Source: Streptomyces caniscabiei (GTDB lineage: Bacteria; Actinomycetota; Actinomycetes; Streptomycetales; Streptomycetaceae). Taken from it: DNA of 64,000 nucleotides. The stretch spans positions 849,406-913,405 of the forward strand of contig NZ_JABXWI010000002.1 of assembly GCF_014930365.1 (NCBI RefSeq), written 5' to 3'. A model generated the notes under the pieces. The model saw only the letters and a program-made list of their open reading frames with translations. It did no database searches and was not told where the DNA came from. Positions 1-7,617 of this stretch are shown here, in pieces (position 1 is the first letter of the stretch; every line of letters starts with the position of its first letter). Both the position numbers and the translations under genes were made by a program.

Positions 1-6
1 CGTCGC

Positions 7-678
7 TCAGCCGCGCGGCTGTACCAGTCCCTGCCGTACGGCGAACAGCGCCGCCTGGGTCCGTGACGTGAGGCGCAGCTTGCGCAGCACGTTGCTCACA
101 TGCGTGCGGGCCGTGCGCTCGCTGATCACCAGTTCGTCGGCGATCTGCTGGTTGGACCGTCCCTCGGCGACGAGGACGAGGACATCACGCTCGCGGGTGG
201 TGAGCGCACCGAGCCCGGTCGGCGGCGCCACGATCTCCTGGGTGAGCCCTCGGGCGACCGCGGGGTCGAGGAAGACCTCTCCGCGTGCCGCCGCGCGGAT
301 CGCGGAGACCACCTCGCCGGCCTCCGCGTCCTTGAGCAGGTACCCCGCGGCCCCCTGGGCGAGGGCGGCGTGGACGCGCTCCATCTCGCCGAAGCTGGTG
401 AGCACCACGACCCGTACCCCGGGGTGGTGTTCCCTGATCAGCCCGATCGCGGTGGGGCCGTCCATCCTGGGCATGAGCAGGTCGATCAGCACCACGTCCG
501 GCAGCTCGCCGTGGGCCGCCATCGCGTCCAGCCGGGCGAGCGCCTCCTGCCCGTCGGCCGCCTCCGCGGCGACCTCCATGTCGCCCAGGACTTCCAGGTA
601 GGCGCGGATGCCACGGCGTACGACGGCGTGGTCGTCCACGATCAGCACCCGGGTGGGCCGGCGCTCCCCGCTGCTCAG
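7..678 (-). CDS. LuxR/NarL-family response regulator
   Basis: DNA-binding response regulator, presumably phosphorylated by the kinase encoded just upstream. From the assumed start, the receiver domain covers about residues 10-130, with the acidic pair in VLIVDDH, phospho-acceptor Asp66 in VLIDLLMP and the switch lysine in YLLKDA; a LuxR-type helix-turn-helix lies at about 155-215 (LTTRERDVL, then QQIADELVISERTARTHV). The open frame extends to 819 inside the kinase gene but offers no convincing ATG. A CTG whose TG forms the start of the kinase stop (CTGA, 675-678) is the best-coupled start; a GTG at 648 is the alternative, but would leave the protein beginning immediately before LIVDD. Targets are unknown; the acyl-CoA synthetase gene transcribed away from this pair is the obvious candidate. 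The family assignment is firm and the start is not. Confidence 0.88.
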   Translation of the reverse strand: MSSGERRPTRVLIVDDHAVVRRGIRAYLEVLGDMEVAAEAADGQEALARLDAMAAHGELPDVVLIDLLMPRMDGPTAIGLIREHHPGVRVVVLTSFGEMERVHAALAQGAAGYLLKDAEAGEVVSAIRAAARGEVFLDPAVARGLTQEIVAPPTGLGALTTRERDVLVLVAEGRSNQQIADELVISERTARTHVSNVLRKLRLTSRTQAALFAVRQGLVQPRG

Positions 679-2291
679 AGCCGCACCGTCAGTGGGGAGT
701 TCGCGGAGTTGTCCGGGTCCTCGGGGGACGGGTCCGGCACCTGTACGGGCAGGGGTATGACCACGCGCACGACCGTACCCCTCTGCGCGCGCGAGCTGAT
801 CCTCATGGTGCCGCCCCATCGTTCCGCCCTTTCCCGCATCGTCGTCAGTCCGTAGCCCTCCGCGGCTCCCCGCGCGCCGACGCCACGGTCGCCCTGCGGA
901 GGAACCGGCCGCCCGCTCGGGTCACGCAGTCCGCGGCCGTTGTCCGAGACTCCCGCGGTCAGGGTGTGGCCGTGGACGCCGAGGCGGACGGTGGCGAGGG
1001 TGGCCTCCGCGTGTTTGACCACGTTGTGGATGGCCTCCGCGATGATCCGGTAGGCGTCTTCGGCGAGTTCGGGGTCGATCGAGTCCAGCCCCCGCCCGAA
1101 CCGGAGCCGGAAGTCAAGACCGGTCCGGTTCTCGGTGCTCCTGACGAGCGTGCGCACCGTCTCCTCAAGACCGAGGTCGGCGGTGGAGGACGGACGCAGT
1201 TCGTGCACCATCGCCCTGAGGTCGGCGAGCACGGTCCGCGAGAGCGTTCCGATCTCGTCCGCGAAGCGCCGGACGGCCTCGGCGGGCACCGGTACGCCGC
1301 GCGTCCCGAGTACGCCCACGGCGTTGGCCTGCATGCCGATCGAGAACACCTGCTGGACGATCGAGTCGTGCAGATCCCGGGCCAGGCGCTGGCGTTCGTC
1401 CTGCCGGGCTCCGTCGCGTTCACGCTGCAGCAGTGTCGCGTAGTCGACGGCGAGGGCGGCCTGTTCGGTCATGGCGGCGAGGAACTCCAGCGTGCGTGTG
1501 CCGACCTCCTGGCCCGGCGCGAAGTACGCGTTCAGCACACCTTCGGCGCGGCCGCGCACCATCAGCGGCACGCTGACGAAGGAGTCCCAGGCCAGTTCAC
1601 CGAGATAGTCGTGCAGCGGTTCCCAGGCCGGGTCCGAGCGGATCTCCGCCCATCGGTGGGGGACGACGATCGGTTCGCGTGCCTTCAGGGTGTCGAGCAT
1701 GACCAGTCGGGCGCCACGGTCGCGGCACTCCAGCAGACGGTCGAGGAACGCGTCCGAGCGCCGTAGCCCGGCGGAGCCCATCAGCCGCAGTTCCCGGCCC
1801 GTGCTGTCCAGGATCAGAATCTGCACCCCGGCCAGTCCGTCGGTCTGCACGATCTGCCGGGCGACGGCGTCGAGGGTCGAGCCCAGTGATCCCTCGGAGG
1901 CCAGGGCGACGGAGGTCCGGGCGATGGCCGCGACCCTGCGGTAGCGGTGCCCCTCGTCGGTCACGTCACGGAAGGACACGACCTTCAGGCTCGGGTCGGC
2001 CGGCAGGTTGCGGGCCCGGTAGGCGAACTCGCGGCGCGCCCCGGAACCGGTCACCCAGTGGGCCACCTGCTCGTCCGGCTGGTCCTCCAGCAGCCCCGGG
2101 CAGGTCGTGGGCTCCGTGGTGAGAGCGAACGGAGCGGGGGCACCGACGAGATCGGCCTCCCGGCGCGCGTCGCACAGCGCGACCGCCGCGGGGTTCAGCT
2201 GGACGAAGCGGCCGGCGCAGTCCACCACGGCGAGGCCGTCCACCGTCGCGGTGGCGACCTCGCCCCATTCGACGAGCAGTGCAGCGGACAT
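675..2291 (-). CDS. PAS-GAF sensor histidine kinase (HisKA_3 type)
   Basis: Cytoplasmic sensor kinase of the NarL-partner class; no membrane segment is visible. A PAS-like region (about residues 5-115) is followed by a GAF-like region (about 125-285), then the HisKA_3 dimerisation helix with phospho-acceptor His308 in RLARDLHDS, and an HATPase_c domain with N box (EAIHNVVKHAE), DNGRGL and GYGLTTMRERA. The PAS and GAF domains suggest a small soluble ligand, which the sequence does not identify. I chose the ATG at 2291 because GAGGAG lies 8 nt upstream of it; an in-frame ATG at 2306 overlaps that ribosome-binding site. Its stop overlaps the proposed start of the response-regulator gene, so the two are co-translated. 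It is divergent from an acyl-CoA synthetase gene, which suggests, as inference only, sensing of an organic or aromatic acid. Confidence 0.9.
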   Translation of the reverse strand: MSAALLVEWGEVATATVDGLAVVDCAGRFVQLNPAAVALCDARREADLVGAPAPFALTTEPTTCPGLLEDQPDEQVAHWVTGSGARREFAYRARNLPADPSLKVVSFRDVTDEGHRYRRVAAIARTSVALASEGSLGSTLDAVARQIVQTDGLAGVQILILDSTGRELRLMGSAGLRRSDAFLDRLLECRDRGARLVMLDTLKAREPIVVPHRWAEIRSDPAWEPLHDYLGELAWDSFVSVPLMVRGRAEGVLNAYFAPGQEVGTRTLEFLAAMTEQAALAVDYATLLQRERDGARQDERQRLARDLHDSIVQQVFSIGMQANAVGVLGTRGVPVPAEAVRRFADEIGTLSRTVLADLRAMVHELRPSSTADLGLEETVRTLVRSTENRTGLDFRLRFGRGLDSIDPELAEDAYRIIAEAIHNVVKHAEATLATVRLGVHGHTLTAGVSDNGRGLRDPSGRPVPPQGDRGVGARGAAEGYGLTTMRERAERWGGTMRISSRAQRGTVVRVVIPLPVQVPDPSPEDPDNSANSPLTVRL

Positions 2292-2541
2292 GGCCTGTCT
2301 CCTCATCAGCCGCGTACAACGGATTCCACGGAGCCGGGGCGCATGGACTGGCGGAAGGGTCCGGCGGAGGGATCTGGGTGGAGGTCGGGGTTCGGGGTAG
2401 GGCCGACGGCAGCATCGTAGCCCGGTGCGCCGACGGCGGTGCTACGTCATTTGACCTGTTCATCGCCTGTCGAAGCGCCGAGCGGCTTCAGTCATTGCTC
2501 GCGTTCCCCCTCCGGCGGCACCCGCCTAGCCTGAGCTTCCA

Positions 2542-2623
2542 CCTCGCCGGATCCCGGTCTCCCCCGGATGGGATCCGGCGAGGCCCGCGGGACGGGCTCG
2601 GCCGCATGGCCGGTCCGAGCCCG
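2542..2623. promoter_or_regulatory. Two consecutive inverted repeats upstream of the acyl-CoA synthetase gene
   Basis: The 376-bp divergent gap holds a perfect 14-bp inverted repeat (CCTCGCCGGATCCC at 2542-2555, complement at 2570-2583, spacer 14). Ten bases further on is a second one (CGGGCTCGG at 2593-2601, CCGAGCCCG at 2615-2623). Both lie within 130 bp of the downstream ATG, so they are either operator sites for the adjacent two-component system or hairpins in the mRNA leader. No clear -10/-35 pair was recognised in the rest of the gap. Confidence 0.55.
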
Positions 2624-2667
2624 CGCCGCCATGGTGTCCGAGCCCCGAGGACAAGGAGGTCTGAGGA

Positions 2668-4299
2668 ATGGACGTGTCCATCGGCACGATCTGGGAGGCG
2701 GTCTCCCGCGCCCTGCCCGATGCCGTCGCCATCACCGAGCCCGGTCGCGAGCTGACCTACCGGGAGTTCGACGATCGCGCGGCACGGCTGGCCGCCGCGC
2801 TGGAGGACGCCGGGGTGCGGGCCGGCGACACGGTGGCCTGCTACCTGTACAACGGTTCCGCGTACCTGGAGACGGTCTTCGCGGCGTTCAAGCTCGGCGC
2901 CGTGCCGGCGAACGCCAACTACCGCTACACCGGCGAGGAGTTGTCCGAGCTGCTCGCGGACGCGGACGCGGCGGCGCTCGTGTTCAGTGGCGCCCTGGCG
3001 GACCGGGTCGCGCATGCCGCCGGACACGTGAGGACGTTGAAGCTGCTCGTGAGGGCCGGGGATCCGCCCACCGCGGGCCCGGCCGGGCCCGCGGTGCCCG
3101 AGCTGGAGGAGCTGCTCGCGAGGCACGCACCCCGCGCGGCCCGGCCCCGGCCCGGATCGGACCGGCTCTTCATGTACACCGGCGGCACCACGGGCAAGCC
3201 GAAGGGTGTGATGTGGCAGCTCGGCGACCTGCTCCACTCCATCCCGATCCTTCGGCAGGCCGGCGTCACCGAGCTACCGAAGACGCTCGAGGAGGCGGCG
3301 TCGATCGCGGTCGCCGCCCGCCGTGAAGGCAGAGCGCCGACCACCATGCCGGTCGTCCCGCTGATGCACGCCACCGGTCTGTTCAACACCATGGGCACCC
3401 TGCTGGTGGGCGGCCGGGCGGTCATGGCACGACAGGGCGGACTGGATCCGGTCCACGTCTGGCGGACGCTCGCCGAGCGCGAGGTCGACACACTGCTCGT
3501 CGCGGGCAACGCCGTCTGCCGGCCGCTCGTCGACGAACTGGTGCGCGCCGAAGGCGCGGGCACACCGTACGACCTGCGTACCCTGCGCACGGTCCTCAGC
3601 TCCGGCACCGCGCTCGACGACCGGCTGAAGAAGGCGCTGCACGAACGCGCCGGCGTCACGGTCGTCGACGCCATCGCCTCCAGTGAGGGCGGTCCCTTCG
3701 CGCTGGCGGTCACCTCGTCGGTACGGGAGCTGCCGGCCCGGTTCCATCCGGTGCCCGCGACCAGGGTGATCGGTGAGGGTGACCGTTTCGTCGAGCCCGG
3801 CAGCGGTGAGACCGGCGTCCTCGCCTACTGCGGGCCGATGCCGCTCGGCTACTACAAGGACACCGGGAAGAGCGCCCGGACGTTCCGCACCATCGACGGA
3901 GTCCGGTATTCCGTCCCCGGCGATCTCGCGCAGATCGAAGCCGACGGCGCGATCAGGTTCCTCGGGCGCGGCTCGGGCGTGATCAACACCGGCGGGGAGA
4001 AGGTGCATCCACAGGAGGTGGAGGACGTGCTGCTGACGCACCCCGAGGTGAAGGACTGCGTCGTCGTGGGTGTCCCCGACGAGACATGGGGAGAGCGGGT
4101 GGCGGCTGTCGTCGCGGTCGGACCGGCCGCCACGACCACCGGCGAGGAGCTGCGCGAGTGGGTCCGGCGCAGCCTCGCCGGTTACAAGGTCCCGCGGTCC
4201 GTCGTGCTGACGGACGTCCTGCCCCGTACGCCGACGGGCAAGCTAGAGATCGCCTGGGCCAGGAGGACGGCTCAGAACGCCGGTCCGGCGGGAGGCTGA
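2668..4299 (+). CDS. Acyl-CoA synthetase / AMP-dependent ligase (FadD-like)
   Basis: Activates a carboxylic acid to its CoA thioester through an acyl-adenylate. At 543 residues it has the normal length for the ANL superfamily. Visible motifs: the P-loop YTGGTTGKPKG at about residue 169, an A5-like SSEGGP, the ribose-binding Asp in YSVPGDLA (about 414), RFLGRGSGVINTGGEKV, and the A10 catalytic lysine in PTGKLEI near 526. A strong AAGGAGG lies 10 nt before the ATG. It is divergent from the kinase/regulator pair and next to an aromatic catabolic island, so the substrate could be a hydroxycinnamate-type or other aromatic acid. Overall the sequence resembles fatty-acid and steroid-side-chain ligases about equally, so substrate assignment is not possible from sequence. 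Confidence 0.93.
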   Translation: MDVSIGTIWEAVSRALPDAVAITEPGRELTYREFDDRAARLAAALEDAGVRAGDTVACYLYNGSAYLETVFAAFKLGAVPANANYRYTGEELSELLADADAAALVFSGALADRVAHAAGHVRTLKLLVRAGDPPTAGPAGPAVPELEELLARHAPRAARPRPGSDRLFMYTGGTTGKPKGVMWQLGDLLHSIPILRQAGVTELPKTLEEAASIAVAARREGRAPTTMPVVPLMHATGLFNTMGTLLVGGRAVMARQGGLDPVHVWRTLAEREVDTLLVAGNAVCRPLVDELVRAEGAGTPYDLRTLRTVLSSGTALDDRLKKALHERAGVTVVDAIASSEGGPFALAVTSSVRELPARFHPVPATRVIGEGDRFVEPGSGETGVLAYCGPMPLGYYKDTGKSARTFRTIDGVRYSVPGDLAQIEADGAIRFLGRGSGVINTGGEKVHPQEVEDVLLTHPEVKDCVVVGVPDETWGERVAAVVAVGPAATTTGEELREWVRRSLAGYKVPRSVVLTDVLPRTPTGKLEIAWARRTAQNAGPAGG

Positions 4300-4496
4300 C
4301 GGGGACCACGACGACGGCCAGCCTCAGGGCCGACCCACTCACCTCGTTCTTCCAGCAGTTCCCGCAGCCGGCCGTGGAGCGCGGGACCGTCGTCGTCAGG
4401 TGGCCTGGTGGCGGTCCACGCCCACCCGCCGTGTTCTCCGGCCGTCGCCCCGACCGGGCTGTCGATCGTTCTGCCGACCGTGCGCCCGTCGTCCAC
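4272..4496 (-). CDS. Possible small protein or gene remnant
   Basis: A 74-codon frame with a GTG start whose 3' end overlaps the tail of the acyl-CoA synthetase gene by 28 bp. Codon third positions are mostly G/C over the first two-thirds, and the peptide (WAWTATRPPDDDG, then LHGRLRELLEERGEW) looks more protein-like than most shadow frames. There is no recognisable domain and no clear ribosome-binding site. It is the only candidate gene in the 286-bp gap before the GntR gene and may be chance or a remnant. Confidence 0.2.
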   Translation of the reverse strand: MDDGRTVGRTIDSPVGATAGEHGGWAWTATRPPDDDGPALHGRLRELLEERGEWVGPEAGRRRGPRQPPAGPAF

Positions 4497-4585
4497 CGGC
4501 GGGCGCGCGGGTTCGCGGCCTCACGGCCTCGCGGCCGGGCCGACCGTGGCTCGATCCGTGGTTGCCGCCCGGCATTCGGGGCCTC

Positions 4586-5248
4586 TCAGCCCTCCGCGCT
4601 CCTGCTCGTCTCCAGGGCCTTCAGCGCCTCGACCACGCTGGCGACATGGTCCCGCATGGCGGTCTCGGCCTCCTCCGGGTCGCCGGCGACGATCGCCTCG
4701 ATGATCCGCTGGTGCTCGGGCAGCGACGCACGGGCTCGGCCGGGCACCTGCGAGAGCATGAACCGGTGCCGGACCACCTGGGCCCTCAGTTGCTCGATGA
4801 GCCGGTTGGCGGTCTCGTGACCGGCGATGTCACGTACGCAGCGGTGCAGACGGGCGTTGAGGTCGCTGTACGCCGCCAGTTCGCCGTCGGCCACCGCTTT
4901 CGCCATGTCCTCGCCGATCCGGCGCAGCATCTCGCTCCCCGCCGGGCTGATCCGCTCCGCCGCGCGGGCGGCCAACAGCCCTTCCAGCACCATGCGGGCC
5001 TCCGTGATCTGGACGGCCTCGGCGAAGGCGATCTCCCGGACGCGGGCGCCGCGGTTGCGCTGGATCTCCACCAGCCCTTCCGCCGCCAGTTGCTGGAACG
5101 CCGCCCGCACGCCGGCACGGCCGACGCCGAACTGTTCGCAGAGATCCGTCTCGATCAGGCGCTGCCGCGGCGCGTACCTGCCACGCAGCAGCTCGTCCCG
5201 GATCGCACCGGTGACGTCGAATCCGACGGGAGTACCGGGAGTGCTCAT
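4586..5248 (-). CDS. GntR-family regulator (FadR/FCD subfamily)
   Basis: Ligand-responsive transcription factor of 220 residues. The N-terminal winged helix (about 8-75) shows the GntR signature: IRDELLRGRYAPRQRL, then LCEQFGVGRAGVRAAFQQL and GLVEIQRNRGARV. The rest is an all-helical FCD ligand domain with the metal-binding pattern Asp...His...His (SDLNARLHRCV, then GRARASLPEHQRII). FCD members commonly respond to sugar acids, dicarboxylates or aromatic acids. It lies downstream of, and on the same strand as, the RraA-type aldolase gene. It is the best candidate for binding the TTGTCAACAA site between that gene and the galB-like gene. Autorepression with relief by a pathway intermediate is an inference. 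No strong ribosome-binding site precedes the ATG. Confidence 0.9.
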   Translation of the reverse strand: MSTPGTPVGFDVTGAIRDELLRGRYAPRQRLIETDLCEQFGVGRAGVRAAFQQLAAEGLVEIQRNRGARVREIAFAEAVQITEARMVLEGLLAARAAERISPAGSEMLRRIGEDMAKAVADGELAAYSDLNARLHRCVRDIAGHETANRLIEQLRAQVVRHRFMLSQVPGRARASLPEHQRIIEAIVAGDPEEAETAMRDHVASVVEALKALETSRSAEG

Positions 5249-5387
5249 TGTGCGTAGTCACCATCCACCGTGGGTCCATGAGGGAGAGAGACCGGCTCGT
5301 GCCGCGCGGTCGTGCGCCCGCTTCGCGGCCGGCGCCCACCGCCGGGAGGTGCCGCTCCCCCGTGGCACGGCCGGGGATCGGCGAGCT

Positions 5388-6071
5388 TCAGTCCTGATAG
5401 ATGACGCCGAGATCGGCGAGCCGGGCGCGCAGTCCGTAGTGGTCCACGCCCAGGGTCCCGGAGCGCAGCACCTCCCGGTTGGCGGCTTCCTTCGCGATCC
5501 GCTTCTCCGCCAGCTCGGCCGCCTCCTCCGCCTCCGCGCGAGGTACGACGACCACGCCGTCGTCGTCGGCGACGACGATGTCCCCGGGCCGCACGGACAC
5601 CCCGCCGAGCGTCACGGGCACGTTGACCGAGCCCGGGGACGCCTTCACCGTGCCCTGCGCGGACACGGCCCGGGACCAGACGTGGAAGCCCATCTCCCGC
5701 AGTTCCGCGGTGTCGCGCACGCCGGCCGCCGTGACCAGGCCGATGACACCGCGGGCGGCGAGGGACGTCGCCAGCAGTTCGCCGAACATCCCGTCCGTGG
5801 ACGGGGAGGTGGTGGTCACCACGAGGACGTCCCCGGGGCGGCACACCTCGACGGCCGCGTGGATCATCAGGTTGTCCCCGGGGTGCGAGCTGACCGTCAC
5901 CGCCGGGCCCGCCATCCGCACGTTCTGCTGGTTCGGCCGCAGGTCGCTCCCTGCGAAGCCGCGGCGGCCGATGGCCTCGTGGACGGTGGACGCCCCGGCC
6001 TCGGCGAGCCGGGCGACGACGTCCGGGGCCGGTCGGTCGATGTTCCTGACGACGACATGGCGGTTGGGCAT
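5388..6071 (-). CDS. RraA-type aldolase, probable 4-carboxy-4-hydroxy-2-oxoadipate (CHA) aldolase
   Basis: RraA/HMG-CHA aldolase family protein of 227 residues. In the meta-cleavage pathways of gallate and protocatechuate this family splits CHA into pyruvate and oxaloacetate with a divalent metal, and often decarboxylates oxaloacetate as well. Family features visible: STVHEAIGRRG near the N terminus, GPAVTV, the GDNLMIHAAVE segment, GDVLVV, ARGVIGLVTAAGVRD around residue 120 and GDIVVADDDGVVVVP near 180. The frame is open to 6137, but the ATG at 6071 is preceded by CGGAGGAG and begins the conserved region. It is divergent from the galB-like gene, with a shared promoter/operator region, and is followed by the GntR gene. 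Pathway context favours CHA aldolase over RNase E inhibitor or other RraA roles. Confidence 0.85.
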   Translation of the reverse strand: MPNRHVVVRNIDRPAPDVVARLAEAGASTVHEAIGRRGFAGSDLRPNQQNVRMAGPAVTVSSHPGDNLMIHAAVEVCRPGDVLVVTTTSPSTDGMFGELLATSLAARGVIGLVTAAGVRDTAELREMGFHVWSRAVSAQGTVKASPGSVNVPVTLGGVSVRPGDIVVADDDGVVVVPRAEAEEAAELAEKRIAKEAANREVLRSGTLGVDHYGLRARLADLGVIYQD

Positions 6072-6116
6072 GTCTCCTCCGGGCTGTTCCGGGAATGCTG
6101 TCAGGAGATTGCTTGA

Positions 6117-6156
6117 TGTCAACACTATTGTCAACAAAAACTTTCACGATTATGGT
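6117..6156 (+). promoter_or_regulatory. Promoter with overlapping GntR-type operator for the aromatic operon
   Basis: An unusually A/T-rich patch in the 384-bp divergent gap contains TGTCAACA (6117-6124) and TTGTCAACAA (6128-6137), the latter with inverted TTGT...ACAA arms around CA. Reading rightwards, TTGTCA (6128-6133), a 17-bp spacer and TATGGT (6151-6156) make a good promoter for the galB-like operon, with a predicted leader near 290 nt. Reading leftwards, two TTGACA hexamers face the aldolase gene. Operator and -35 box overlap, as expected for a repressor. The binding protein is inferred from adjacency of the GntR gene. Confidence 0.65.
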
Positions 6157-6455
6157 GACACCGCGTCGTGGCTCATGCCGCCCCGCTCGCTCTGTGTCAA
6201 CGTCGCGCCACTGCGGCGGACTTCGCAGGATGCCCACCCTCAAGCACGGCATCGCTTCGCGGCCGACTCTCGTGCCGAACCTCGTGCCGACCTGCTTCTG
6301 CCAGGTCCGCGGGCACGCTGCTCGGCGGCCCGCCACCCGCACACGAAGTCGCCGGCGTCCCGGCACACTCCGACCGTCCCGCCGACGCCCCGGTCCGCCG
6401 GCCCCGTCCCGTCCCATCCGGCCCCGTCCGGTCCCGTCCGACCCAAGGAGTCCCC

Positions 6456-7205
6456 ATGACCCCCACCACGTCGCAAGCCTCCGACGGCACCCTGCTGGTG
6501 ATCAGCGCGCACGCCGGTGATTTCGTCTGGCGGGCCGGCGGCGCCATCGCCCTGGCCGCCGAACGCGGTCAGCGCGCCAAGGTGCTGTGCCTGAGCTTCG
6601 GCGAACGCGGCGAATCCGCCAAAGCCTGGCGGGACGGCCTCCGCCTCGACGAGATCAAGCAACTCCGTCGCACGGAGGCCACCGACGCCGCCGAAGCGCT
6701 GGGCGCGGAGATCGAGTTCCTGGACGCCGGGGACTACCCCCTTTCGGAGACACCCGAGTTGGTCGACCGCATCGTGCGCGTCTACCGGGAGGTGAACCCC
6801 GCGGTCGTCCTCACCCACACCCTCACGGACCCCTACAACGGCGACCACCCGGCCGCCGCCCGCATGGCCCTGCAGGCACGCGTGCTCGCTCAGGCGATCG
6901 GCTACGACGCGCCCGGTGAGCCCCTGGGTGCTCCCCCGGTGTTCTTCTTCGAGCCGCACCAGCCCGAGCAGTGCGACTTCAAGCCCAATGTCCTGCTCGA
7001 CATCACCTCCGTCTTCGACAGGAAGCGCAAGGCCATGGAGTGCCTGGCCGCCCAGCAGCACATGTGGGACTACTACACCGATCTCGCCACACGCCGCGGG
7101 GTCCAGCTCAAGCGGAACGCCGGCCCCAACCTGGGCCTTTCGCACGGGACCATGGGCGAGGCGTACGTACGGCTCTACCCCCAGACCACGGGGACGCTGG
7201 CATGA
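6456..7205 (+). CDS. galB: PIG-L family hydratase, GalB-like (4-oxalomesaconate hydratase)
   Basis: PIG-L/LmbE-fold zinc enzyme of 249 residues. The metal-site motif reads AHAGDFVWRAGG (His19, Asp22) instead of the common AHPDDE of deacetylases, and a second metal His lies in NGDHPAAAR. This motif style is what I associate with GalB, the PIG-L enzyme that hydrates 4-oxalomesaconate to CHA in gallate catabolism. The adjacent CHA-aldolase-like gene and the LigA/LigB genes at the end of the operon support that role over GlcNAc deacetylation. AAGGAG lies 7 nt before the ATG. The stop overlaps the next start (ATGA). First gene of the plus-strand operon. Confidence 0.82.
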   Translation: MTPTTSQASDGTLLVISAHAGDFVWRAGGAIALAAERGQRAKVLCLSFGERGESAKAWRDGLRLDEIKQLRRTEATDAAEALGAEIEFLDAGDYPLSETPELVDRIVRVYREVNPAVVLTHTLTDPYNGDHPAAARMALQARVLAQAIGYDAPGEPLGAPPVFFFEPHQPEQCDFKPNVLLDITSVFDRKRKAMECLAAQQHMWDYYTDLATRRGVQLKRNAGPNLGLSHGTMGEAYVRLYPQTTGTLA

Positions 7206-7495
7206 CCGCGGCCACGCACATCTGGGTGCCCTTCCGCGACACCTCCCTGTTCGTCGAGTTCACGCAGGGAGCGGACGCCCCGGACCGCGCCGCCGGCCCC
7301 CGGGGACTGTTGACCGACGCCGTCCCGTCGGACGGCATCACGCGGGACGACCGTTACGGCGAGCCTCTGTGGCGGGTCGACGCGGAGCATCTGCACGCCG
7401 TGGTGGAAGCCCTGTGGAGCACGGACCACCCGCTGCACATCCACCTCGACCAGGCCCCGGGACACGGGCGGGAGCCCGGCAGTCGCGACGAATGA
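7202..7495 (+). CDS. Small unknown protein in the aromatic operon
   Basis: A 97-residue protein whose ATG overlaps the stop of the galB-like gene, so it is almost certainly co-translated with it. No family is recognised. The N terminus (THIWVPFRDTSLFVEF) is hydrophobic and aromatic but is not a signal peptide. The C-terminal third contains HLHAVV and HPLHIHLDQ, giving several closely spaced histidines, followed by a polar tail. It could be a small metal-binding or accessory subunit. Nothing in the sequence identifies its role; the coupling is the evidence that it is real. Confidence 0.7.
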   Translation: MTAATHIWVPFRDTSLFVEFTQGADAPDRAAGPRGLLTDAVPSDGITRDDRYGEPLWRVDAEHLHAVVEALWSTDHPLHIHLDQAPGHGREPGSRDE

Positions 7496-7617
7496 CGTAG
7501 TCGGGCCGTGACCTTCCGCCGTCCGGGTCCGGTCATTAGCGCGACGACCTGCGCATTCCCCGCGACTAGCGTCGAACGTGCCACCGCACCACCGACCGTG
7601 CCGAGGAGATGACACGC

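Noticed and set aside
4272..4496. Small minus-strand frame as a firm gene
   Set aside because: No ribosome-binding site or family; kept only as a low-confidence entry.
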